Assembly: GCF_027943255.1 (NCBI RefSeq)
Contig: NC_072893.1
Span: 30,650,001-30,714,000, forward strand
Direction of reading: 5' to 3'
Source of the DNA: Anastrepha obliqua
Lineage: Eukaryota; Arthropoda; Insecta; Diptera; Tephritidae
DNA: 64,000 nt
Both the position numbers and the translations under genes were made by a program. Shown in pieces: positions 55,802 through 64,000 of the stretch. Position 1 is the stretch's first letter; each line of letters opens with the position of its first letter. Under the pieces are notes generated by a model. That model had not been told where the DNA came from. It searched no databases and saw only the letters and a list, made by a program, of their open reading frames with translations.

Positions 55802-57088
55802 ATAGGACTATGGTTAAGTTCGTGCGGTTTTTTTTCGAAATTTGAAACTTTATTGACGTAAAATGGTTACAAATTTAATATTCAAAGTATTGTCCATCGC
55901 TTGCTACTACTTTTTCCCATCTTTCTGGCAATTCACGGATTCCCTTTGTGAAAAATTCGGTCGGTTTTGCCGCAATCCACGAATCGATCCATTTTTTGAC
56001 TTCATCGTAATTACGGAAGTGCTGGTCAGCCAGGCCATGTTGCATCGATCGGAAGAGATAGTAATCGGATGGCACAAGGTCTGGACTATACGGCGGGTGG
56101 GGTAGGACATCCCATTTGAGCGTTTCTAAGTATGTTTTGACCACTTGTGCAACATGTGGCCGAGCATTGTCATGTTGCAAAATAACTTTGTCGTGTCTAT
56201 CGGCGTATTGCGGCCGTTTTTCTCGCAGTGCTCGGCTCAAACGCATCAATTGTCGTCGGTAGACATCCCCCGTAATCGTTTCATTCGGTTTCAGTAGCTC
56301 ATAATACACAACACCCAGCTGGTCCCACCAGATACACAGCATAACCTTCAGGCCATGAATATTCTGCGCCGACGTCGATGTTGAAGCATGGCCAGGGTAT
56401 CCATACGTTGCCCGACGTTTTGGATTGTCGTAATGGACCCACTTTTCATCGCCAGTCACAATTCGATGCAAAAAACCCTTTCTTTTGTGCCGTTGAAGCA
56501 GTTGTTCGCATGCCATAAAACGGCGTTCAACGTCTCTTGGCTTCAATTCATACGGCACCCAATGGCCTACCTTTCGGATCATTCCCATGGCTTTTAAACG
56601 TTTGGAAATGGTTGATTGATCAACTCCCAAAGTTTTTGCAACCTCTTCTTGCGTTTGAGCCGGATCTTGATCGAGCAATTCCTCCAATTCGGTATCCATG
56701 AACTTTGGCGGCGCACCCTCGCGTTCTTCGTCTTCCAAGCCAAAATCACCACTTTTAAAGCGTGCAAACCACTTCTGGCACGTTCGCTCAGCTAGAGCAT
56801 GCTCACCATAAACTTCCACCAAGATACGATGACTTTCGGCTGCTTTTTTCTTCATATTAAAATAATGAAGAAGAATTCCCCGCAAAAACACATTATTTGG
56901 CACGAAATTCGACATTTTCAAGTGTGGTAAAAATATTGTTGTTTACGCTTCAAATAAAAAACTTATACTGACGTTTGTGCCTTACGACAGTAGCTCTCCA
57001 ATGAATGTTTGGAAATGTGGATCGATGGAATAATAATCAAGTTACGCCATCTGTTGTAAAACCGCAAGGAACTTATTCATAGTCCTAA
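55802..57088 (-). mobile_element. Mariner element, copy 2, 1,287 bp, apparently intact
   Basis: TA flanks both ends (55,800-55,801 and 57,089-57,090). In transposase sense the 5' end is TTAGGACTATGAATAAGTTC and the 3' terminus in reverse complement ATAGGACTATGGTTAAGTTC, followed by CTTGCGG or GTGCGG. The form TTAGG..TG.A.AAGT..TTGCGGTTTT is shared with other mariners such as human Hsmar1. It is in reverse orientation to copy 1, 29 kb away, with few differences. Confidence 0.9.
55875..56915 (-). CDS. Mariner transposase, 346 aa, open
   Basis: I start at the ATG at 56,915 (MSNFVPNN), matching the Mos1 start MSxFVPN; upstream in-frame sequence has no ATG. Residues about 1-110 contain two HTH motifs (TCQKWFARFKSGD and STISKRLKAMG belong to them), WVPYEL is at 119-124, and the catalytic triad is D156 (VTGDEKW), D249 (LQHDNARPH) and D284 (SPDLVPSDYYLF), the same numbering as Mos1 and a DD34D arrangement. 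The C-terminus LPERWEKVVASDGQYFEY is canonical. The protein would perform cut-and-paste transposition into TA. No stop or frameshift is visible. One substitution (Val281, Ala in copy 1 and Mos1-type enzymes) sits in the third catalytic block. It resembles the mauritiana branch. Confidence 0.92.
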   Translation of the reverse strand: MSNFVPNNVFLRGILLHYFNMKKKAAESHRILVEVYGEHALAERTCQKWFARFKSGDFGLEDEEREGAPPKFMDTELEELLDQDPAQTQEEVAKTLGVDQSTISKRLKAMGMIRKVGHWVPYELKPRDVERRFMACEQLLQRHKRKGFLHRIVTGDEKWVHYDNPKRRATYGYPGHASTSTSAQNIHGLKVMLCIWWDQLGVVYYELLKPNETITGDVYRRQLMRLSRALREKRPQYADRHDKVILQHDNARPHVAQVVKTYLETLKWDVLPHPPYSPDLVPSDYYLFRSMQHGLADQHFRNYDEVKKWIDSWIAAKPTEFFTKGIRELPERWEKVVASDGQYFEY

Positions 57089-57090
57089 TA

Positions 57091-58384
57091 GTAAAATATG
57101 CTGCAAAATTCTTAATAAGTTCGCTAAATACATTTATTATCAATTTTATGTGGAATAACAAAGATATAAAGTGGAATTGCAGATAGAATGGGATGAGCTT
57201 ACAAGACAAGACACAGCCGCTCAAATACGTACGCTCGCCACTTTAATTAAGCGCTTAAAATAAACTAGAATAGGTAAGAATATAAAAATGCATGCAGCTA
57301 GAAATGAATCACAGAGGCTTAATGGTCGACAGACCAGAGCTAGAGTTTGTGACGCTCTGAAGCAAGGTACGAGTGGCAGTAAGAAGTTAAGACTTTAAAG
57401 TTGTAAGGTGTTTTGTCTTAGCATGAAACTACACCTGAACTGCGTTGAGAAATAACACTTGGGCTCTATAATTCTATGCTTTTAGGCTTGGTTGGCAATT
57501 GGGGTTCTGCCTTGCCTCTTTCTTGTATGTCACACAACCGGCCATTTAGCCATTAGAATGAATTTAGTAAGAGTTTAGAAATACACGATAATATTTCTTG
57601 GCAGCTTTAGTTTTTTTCATATTAGCGATTTTATTTTAATATATATTTACTGGCGCCAGTCCATACTAGTACAATGAATTGGAAAATAAAAAAAATACTT
57701 AATCAAAAATACTAATACTTAATAGATAATCAAGTATTTCTATTTTTCTAAAATATATAATATTTTTCCCCACAACTACCACGAAAATGCACCCACTTGA
57801 ATTTTTTTTGCTGTGCCTACCAACAATGATTGCATCATTTGGGAATTTGTCACACACAAAAGCTTACGAATTTCTTTTTTTGTTAGGTTGTTTTTGCTTT
57901 TGTTTTTGTTCTCACTATAAGCACCACACCCAACAAGAAAGAGACAAAGGAGACAAAAATCAGGTAGCCAAAGCACGTTATTAACACATTTTCTTTTTCT
58001 GCTGCATTCTTTTTGCTTATTTGTTTATTTCTACCTGACGGCACCTGATGGCTCAGACACAGTGTTTACTGTTGCATTTAGCTAACAAGTTAATTAATTT
58101 ATTAATTTGTATAACCTGAAGATGGTGTCATCGAAAATTAACAAGTGCGACTTCAGCTGTCCGGCTGTTTGTGGTGATCAAGAAAAGTGCATGAAATTGG
58201 TATTGGTATGGCTTGAGTTATTTTTTTTTTTTGTTTTTTCATTCTTCAAAAATGTCAACATTCCGCAAGAATCAGTGTCGACGGCAAACCGAAGAAGTAA
58301 ATTCGGGATTCTTAAGTTTTAGAGAAAACATATTTTGCTGCAGGTGACATTTGAACTCTTTAATGCCAAACGTTTTTTTGCACT
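57091..58384. other. Non-coding stretch
   Basis: No gene recognised, including around 57,780-57,984, where two short frames overlap on opposite strands. Confidence 0.45.
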
Positions 58385-58903
58385 TTGTCATCCTGTGAGA
58401 TAAGGTTGTCACTGGTCCTTGAGTGTATCGAGAACTTGAATTTGTTAGGTCCGCACAATCGCATCTGGCTAATTTCGGTTCCAGGACATAGAGGTATAAC
58501 TGGGAACGACGTAGCGGACGCATTGGCGAGCGAGGCCACAACCTTCCTTGTTATCACCAGGCGAAATCCTTACTGTGGGGAGGTACAACCAAAAGAGGTT
58601 TAAAAATCTCATAACTCCCTCCAAGGATAAACTGTGAATGCAGACTGCGTAGTTATCTTTATATGATTGGGATATGGTCGATTCACTCTTGACGTTCTTT
58701 GTGCCTCTCTCTTTGAATGCACCGCTGTAGCGCGGAAAAGGTCGAGACATCTCGGCCATTTGCAGCCGAAAGAAAGGCACATGCGCTCAGTCTAACCCAG
58801 CTTCTCTTAAGTTTAATAAGAGAACTGGGTCTGGAGGAAGTACTGTGATGAATAGAGGGCCCCAAAGACGACCATGAGGTCGACGTGCAAACCTCCAAAA
58901 AAT
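58385..58903 (+). pseudogene. LINE RNase H domain and 3' end
   Basis: The + strand reads LVLECIENLNLLGPHNRIWL then ISVPGHRGITGNDVADALAS and EATTF. The WVPGHxGIxGNExADxLA block is the third part of the RNase H domain carried by R1-, LOA- and I-type LINEs. Downstream, after frame changes, SRPFAAERKAHALSLTQLLL and LIRELGLEEVL precede a stop, as at the end of such ORF2 proteins. The 3' UTR (TAGAGGGCCCCAAAGACGAC, GAGGTCGACGTGCAAACCTC) follows at 58,848-58,903. RT is missing and frames are broken. Confidence 0.75.
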
Positions 58904-59438
58904 TTAGTTTCTGAAAATAAAACTTCTTAAAACGTTATTTTCGAAAAGTATTTTATCTGCATAATGTGACTGCTAGTTAGATGAGTTTCCGCAATTTCGA
59001 AATTTCGGGTTAAGCACCAAAAAAAATTGTATATGTAAATTGTGGATCACTTATCCCGACTTCCGGGATACCGATTGCAACATGCATACTTGTACTATTT
59101 TGCGAGATTTCCGTAACTAAGGTTGTTCGGATTTTGTATGAGAAATCCTGAATTTCGGGATCCCGAAATTCCCGATAAAACATGTTATCTTGGACTAAAT
59201 TACGATATTTTAATGCTCAAGGAAAAAAAATGATTAAGCAGGTAAATATCGAGTCACAAATCCCGACTTACGGGATACCGATAGCAAAGTATTGTATACA
59301 ACTTCACTATTTTACAATACAATACTTTCATATTTAAGGCTATTCAGCTATATTGCATGAGAAATCGAGAATTTCGGGATATCGAAATCCAATAGCCACA
59401 AGTTTACAAGTACGCTAGGATCAAAAAGTACCGGGAAG

Positions 59439-59903
59439 GTGGTGTTGAATGTTTTCTTCGATTGCCAAGGCGTAGTGCACTGTGAGTACCTTCTATCGGG
59501 CCAGACAGGCAATAAAGAATATTATTTATCCGTTTTGAAGCGTTTAAGAGATGCTGTACGTCGCAAACGGTCGAAAATGTGGGCAAACAATTCTTCGACT
59601 TCGCATGATGATAAAGCGCCATCGCACCGAACGCAAATTGTGCTGGATTATTTGGCCAAATACCAAGTAAATACCATCGTGCCAGCACCGTATTCACCCG
59701 ACTTCTTTTTGTTTCCCCAAGTTGAAGTTACCACTCCGTGGAAGGAGATTTCCGTCGATAGACGAGATCAAAGAGAAAGCGACGAAGGAGCTAAAGGTCA
59801 TCCCTTTGTCAGCCTACCAGGGGTGCAGCACTGGAGGACTGGGTTAAACATTGGCACATGTTTGTTGCTTCAGACGGGTCATATTTTGAAGGAGATAAAA
59901 TAA
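59439..59903 (+). pseudogene. Mariner transposase, C-terminal half, broken
   Basis: In order: LNVFFDCQGVVHCEYL, LLSGQTGNKEYYLSVLKRLR, a damaged second catalytic block (TSHDDKAPSHRTQIVLDYLA against HHDNAPSHRT), PAPYSPDFFLFPQVE where the residues normally holding the third catalytic Asp (LAPCD) are deleted, then frame-disrupted sequence to GHILKEIK. The final block corresponds to the mariner end GxYFEGDK in another frame. The N-terminal domain and first catalytic Asp are absent. Confidence 0.8.
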
Positions 59904-59940
59904 ATTGGGCTGAAATTTAACTTTGTTTTGGTTTATTTAA

Positions 59941-60658
59941 GGGGTTAGGTGTGTTTCAGAGGTTGAAAAAAAGAAGATTTTGACTATTTTTGTTTTAGTA
60001 TATAAAATCATATATTTTATTTAAACAATTCACTATATCTAAGATACATATACAAACAGAATTTTGTGATATTTTTATTTAAAAATTTCGAAAACTCAGC
60101 CGTTGGTACCTCATCTTCCTTGACGTCTCAAAAAAAAATGCTCTTGCCGTGGACAGCATAACTCATTATTGGTTCATCTAAAACCAAAAAACCAAACGGA
60201 TTTCGTTAGTACATGGATAAATCTAGTTGTTGTACGAAGGAAAAAAAATCAAAATTTGAATTTTTGGCAGGCTTTGAACCAAAAACACATTTTTTAGTGA
60301 AATTTTCGACATATTATACATTGGCTCAAAAAAAATAGTTGTAATTAAAAAAAAAATCCTTCGTTCAATAACTAGATAATGTTATTTCAAAGATTTATAC
60401 AAAATTTGAACTAAATCGATTCATAACTTTTCGAGATATCGTGTCCACCGACTTAAAAAATGGAGTTTTGAGATAAACACGTATACCTGCGAAGCGCTTA
60501 ACTGACGTGGCCTATTGGGCGGAACTTCTGAAGGGTCTATCTCTTAGAATTTTACTCGGATCGACTTAAAATTTTAGGAGAGTATTTTAAACATACTGTA
60601 CTCTTTAATGAGACAAAAAAAGTTCGATTTTTTGAAATTTTCAAACCCACCTAACCCC
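59941..60658. mobile_element. TTAA foldback MITE nested in mariner, 718 bp
   Basis: TTAA at 59,937-59,940 and 60,659-60,662 flanks ends GGGGTTAGGTGTGTTTCAGA and, in reverse complement, GGGGTTAGGTGGGTTTGAAA. Rejoining the flanks at one TTAA restores mariner sequence (GTTTATTTAAACATCCCCGG), showing insertion into the mariner. No transposase. Confidence 0.8.
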
Positions 60659-60960
60659 TTAAACATCCCCGGTACTTTCTGATCATAGGGTATACATATT
60701 ATGATATTTTCGTGGTTAAAGCTATTCAGCCTTTGCATGAGAAATCGATAATTGCGGAATCGCGATGCCGATATATTTATTGTATCAAGTCTTTTCATGG
60801 TTAATGATATTCATCATTTACATGAGATTTGCGGGATTTCAGAAGCCCGATGCAGATATTAGCATATTTGTGAATATTAGTACACTATTTTCGTGGTAAA
60901 GGGTATTTAGTACGAGATTTTCGATATCCAATCTGGGATTGGTAATTTCACTTACCACTG

Positions 60961-62707
60961 AGACTGAGGCTATAAATTCGCTACAATGACACGCCTATTA
61001 AAATAAAGCTGAATATCACATTACAAGCTATTTGAAATGTAATCAAATTGGAAACTATTAATACTCGACACGCCTTTGGAATCAAGTTTGTGAAATACAT
61101 ATACACATACCTACATACATACATACATGCATACATTGCTTGTTGGGTGGATGACTGAGCGACAGGGGGACGCGGACACATTGGTCGCTTGTTTACTACT
61201 GCAACCACATATGGTGATGTATACCGTCAGCAGCAGCAAGTTGTAAATGAAGCGTATAATATGCATGCACATTTGAATTTTATTGGGTCACTGTGTCAAT
61301 AAGCTTATTAAAAAATGAAATGGAATGCAGAGAAAATAAAAGTAAATTAAGATAATGACGAAGAGTGGTCATCAGTAGCGTCAGTGCGTCAAAACAAAAG
61401 TGATTGCTACACTTACATGCGAGCTTGTATTTGTATGCATAATGTCAGAACACCACACACACGCATACATAAAACTTAAAGAGACAAAATAAAATATTAA
61501 TAATTACTCCAAAATATCACTCGAAGCGAAATGAAAATGATTAATTAACCCAGACCTTTAAAAAGTGCGAGCGCAAAATGTGAAGGAAACAATTGGCTAA
61601 AACAACGCCACAAGAACAACAACAACGACAATCATCACAATGACGAAGATGTGATACTTTTATTGCAAAATCTTAGCAACAACCACAATGGCTAAAATTA
61701 ACACAACAAACACAAACAAATTTTGCAAATAACCACAAACAAAGGCTGGCAGCCAACCAACCAACAAACCAACCAATCAGTCAGTCAAGTCAGTTCGGTC
61801 GCGGGGCGAACGCGGAGACAAATTCGAAACAAAGACAACGCAGTGCAGCGCAGCTCAAATACAACAAATGGCAAACAAAATTTAACCGAATACAAACGTA
61901 TGAACGGATGAACGGCCGTCACGCCACACCGACACCGGCACCGACTGGTGACCGCTTGGTGGGGAAAATCAAAAGCACAACACACACGCAAGCCACACCG
62001 CCACGCTCGCAAGCACATGGAAAGTCAGACGTCGACGCTAAAAAATCTTCAATGCCAACGCGATAACAATAAATGTATAGCAACAACAATAACTACGACA
62101 AATAAATGCCCAAATATCATTAAAGCGCGCGCGCTTTATAAGATGGTGGCGTATAGTAATTGCTGGCAGTTTGTTGTTGTTGCTATTGCTTTGGGGTAGT
62201 CAGTATTACACACACACACACTTACATAGTTTATATAGATATGTATGTACATACTATATCTCGCCCCAAGCCGGTGCATCTGTGCTGATAAGCTCTTAGC
62301 CGGTGGCGCCTAGACAATCGATACTATTTAGCAGTTGGAATGTATAGAAGTGCAATTAAAAGGAATTATTTGGTGTGTGTGTGTGTGTGTGTGTAGATAT
62401 CGAAGTGCTAGCACTCCTTGTACTAAATATGTAATCGCTCGCTGGCATAAAAGAATAACAGAGAATAACTTAGCAGCACGCGCACGCCTTAACTCCCCGA
62501 TTAATCGCTAGAATTGATGGGCGCAAAGGTGTTGGCATTTTCTTGATTACCCTTTAATTTCGTGGCGTTTTTGCACGTAAGCGTGTAGAAGATAGTCAAT
62601 TTTCTGAAATTTGAAAGCTTAATTGCCATATAAGGCATGTACACGCATACATACATATGCATGTACATATATGTTTTGCAGGTTATGCTTGTAAAGGAGT
62701 CGTAAAG
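60961..62707. other. Non-coding stretch, CAA-rich, possible promoter
   Basis: CAAC-rich DNA at 61,600-62,100, (ACAT)n near 61,108, (AC)n at 62,209 and (GT)n at about 62,372-62,395. A GC-rich block at 61,785-61,830 contains TCAGTTCGGTCGCGGGGCG, which resembles a fly initiator with downstream GC-rich elements; no gene follows in the window. A perfect palindrome, TAAAGCGCGCGCGCTTTA, lies at 62,122-62,139. Confidence 0.4.
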
Positions 62708-62720
62708 AGCTAAAGTCTGC

Positions 62721-62848
62721 GTTTCCACGACAGTCGGTTCTATGCTACCGAAATGACCCCGATTTATATCCGGCCAAGGACTGTCACTCCAGCAGCATTC
62801 CCCGTATGTAAGTATGGGGAATGTTTATGCTGCTACAACAACAACAAC
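62721..62848 (+). repeat. (CAA)n SINE, full length with perfect target duplication
   Basis: Reference copy of the family, 128 bp. Order: GTTTCCACGACAGTCGGTTC, TATGCTACCGAAATGACC, CCGATTTATATCCGGCCAAG, GACTGTCACTCCAGCAGC, hairpin ATTCCCCGTATG..ATGGGGAAT, TTTATGCTGCTACAACAACA. The 13-bp AGCTAAAGTCTGC occurs exactly at 62,708-62,720 and 62,849-62,861, a target-site duplication showing retroposition. It encodes nothing. Confidence 0.85.
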
Positions 62849-62989
62849 AGCTAAAGTCTGCTATATGGATGGCTAAGACATTTGAGTATAATTTTTCGAA
62901 GATTCAAGTGAGTCTGTCAAGTGGTAGAAGAGACAACAAGAGACAGCAAGCAGCCTTTCGACACAGTCAGTCACTCCACGCTACTAGAT

Positions 62990-63226
62990 GGCATGATATA
63001 GACAGCTCGCCTTACTAGAATTGACTCCGACACACCCAACTATGTCCAGCATGTGAAGACACCCCGCACGATACTAACCGCCTTTTCACATGCTCCATCA
63101 AACCCACTCATCTAATATTCCTCTCCCTCTGGACCAACCTGCCGAAACTGCAAGTTTCCTGGGCCTTCCTTTAGGTAATCTCTGACAGGGTTTAGTAAGC
63201 TGCTACAGCAACAGCAACAACAGCAA
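62990..63226 (+). pseudogene. LINE ORF2 C-terminus with zinc knuckle and (CAA)n-type tail
   Basis: The + strand reads LTRIDSDTPN, then after a one-base shift QLCPACEDTPHDTNRLFTCS, a C-x2-C..H..C knuckle, followed by IKPTHL and LSLWTN. In the next frame AETASFLGLPLG precedes the end. These blocks (CPACxxxxHDTxHLFxC, LTPLSLWTxPVETASFLGLP) are familiar from the C-termini of fly LINE ORF2 proteins. The 3' end AAGCTGCTACAGCAACAGCA resembles the SINE tail GCTGCTACAACAACAACAAC. Only the last 200 bp of the element remain. Confidence 0.75.
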
Positions 63227-63631
63227 GCAGCCAAGGCATGGAAACGAGCTGCAGGCTCGCAAAATCAATTCACGTGTGGCCACATCAAAGGAACAACCGT
63301 GGAAGCGCATCGGAGGGTTTACTTGGCGTTATGGAAAACCGGCCAATCTAATCAAATCACAAAACAAAAATAAGCGGGCTGCAACGAGCATAAACTTGAA
63401 ATTGTTTGATAAACGATGATGATGATTATTTTTATAATGAAATTGTTTGATCGATACTTTACGAGATATCGATCACTGCAGCCATCTACCGAGAAAATAA
63501 CGGATTTCTGATTGATGAAAAGTTGTAGTTTTTTATCTTTGTAATTTTATTCAAAGTGTCAAACTCAGAGTTGCGTGGTTTTTCTTCTAGTATAACCTAT
63601 ATTTTTACAAACAAAATGTAATTAAATAGTC
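63227..63631. other. Non-coding stretch
   Basis: No gene recognised. GAAATTGTTTGAT occurs twice (about 63,400 and 63,440) around a GATGATGATGATT run. Confidence 0.45.
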
Positions 63632-64000
63632 AAGTTAGGTAGGTATAGTGGTTGTCAGTTGGCACACCTAGGCCTGCTGTAGGCCCATTGTGATACCACC
63701 AAGGCTGTTCCCTCTCCTCACTCTACATTGTCCTCATTGAACCAACCTGTGACTTTAATATACATATCTAACAAGGCTTGTAAATTTTTATATTGGCTAC
63801 TTCTGCCAAATTATTCAAGGAACTTTTTCCTAAAATATTGAACCTTCTTCTATCCAAAGCCATGCACCCGCATAGAAAGTGTTCTATAGTATCTTCTTCT
63901 TCAATGTCGTTACAGCTTCTGCAATAGTCATTATAGGGTGCACCCAATCCACTGTCATGCCTGCCAATCAGTCAATGCCCTGTTAGGACTCCTAGAAGAT
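63632..64000 (-). pseudogene. LINE ORF2 C-terminus, zinc-finger region, running off the edge
   Basis: Read leftward from the window edge, the minus strand gives LLGVLTGH, a stop, LIGRHDSGLGAPYNDYCRSC, NDIEEEDTIEHFLCGCMALD, RRRFNILGKSSLNNLAEVAN and IKIYKPC before a stop. The C-x2-C...E-x-EH-x-LC-x-C pattern with LTGH upstream is the C-terminal zinc-binding region after RNase H in many arthropod LINEs. One in-frame stop (GH*LIG) makes it a pseudogene. The 3' UTR continues left to about 63,632 (CAACTGACAACCACTATACC on the minus strand). More of the element may lie beyond 64,000. Confidence 0.75.

Larger units (their letters stand above)
59413..60690 (+). mobile_element. Mariner remnant interrupted by a TTAA foldback
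   Basis: TA flanks both ends (59,411-59,412 and 60,691-60,692). Termini CGCTAGGATCAAAAAGTACC and, in reverse complement, CCCTATGATCAGAAAGTACC differ at three of 20 positions. After removing the nested foldback and one TTAA, about 556 bp of mariner remains, so its 5' coding half was lost. Confidence 0.8.
58985..60960. repeat. Diverged satellite-like array, interrupted
   Basis: Phrases such as GAGAAATCGAGAATTTCGGG, CCCGACTTACGGGATACCGA and GGCTATTCAGC.TTTGCATGA recur at about 59,046, 59,140, 59,253, 59,361, 60,738 and 60,822. Left of the insertion the period is about 207-221 bp, possibly a dimer of 105-110. Right of it spacing shortens. The array is split by a mariner (59,413-60,690). Confidence 0.65.

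Overview
The window is AT-rich, intron- or intergenic-like DNA from a higher fly, most likely a true fruit fly (Tephritidae). The evidence is abundant (ACAT/ATGT)n and CAA/CAG microsatellites, tephritid-type mariner, DD41D and Bari-like DNA transposons, jockey-type LINE fragments, and one exon that resembles the end of the ubiquitin-like domain of midnolin (Drosophila stuxnet). There are no bacterial features, no CRISPR array, and no tRNA or rRNA gene that I can recognise.

Host gene content is minimal. The only convincing host coding sequence is an 88-nt exon at 34,546-34,633 (+), bounded by a pyrimidine-tract/AG acceptor and a GTAAGT donor. I see no neighbouring exon. If the gene is real, the window is mostly two large introns, about 34 kb upstream and 29 kb downstream of it, which would explain the tolerance of so many insertions.

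The rest is mobile DNA and simple sequence. Three transposons carry long, essentially open transposase frames: two nearly identical 1.3-kb mariners (25,196-26,468 + and 55,802-57,088 -) and a 1.65-kb Bari-like Tc1 element (41,585-43,229). Decayed relatives are a maT-like DD37D element with both TIRs (30,374-31,666), a fragment of the same family (5,125-5,507), an internally deleted mariner (9,520-10,270), a mariner at 59,413-60,690, a mariner scrap near 51.7 kb, a DD41D element (34.9-35.95 kb) and two miniature TIR elements with transposase scraps (53,671-54,159 and 54,319-54,678). hAT remnants lie at 14,989-16,157 (BED zinc finger, 8-bp target duplication) and perhaps 11,539-12,288. Foldback elements flanked by TTAA lie at 8,691-9,351, 19,537-19,811 and 59,941-60,658. 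LINE remnants occur at 1-262, 3.9-4.3 kb, 23.1-23.6 kb, 58.4-58.9 kb, 62.99-63.2 kb and 63.6-64.0 kb.

A short interspersed repeat of about 128 bp ending in (CAA)n occurs about a dozen times in both orientations. One copy (62,721-62,848) has a perfect 13-bp target-site duplication, so it behaves as a SINE. Its 3' end resembles the end of the adjacent LINE remnant at 63.2 kb, suggesting a SINE/LINE tail-sharing pair. Other structures are a diverged satellite at 59.0-60.95 kb invaded by a mariner that was itself invaded by a TTAA foldback, a near-perfect 189-bp inverted repeat at 12.4 kb, an exact 275-bp tandem duplication at 47.46-48.01 kb, and several long tracts that are T-rich on the + strand.
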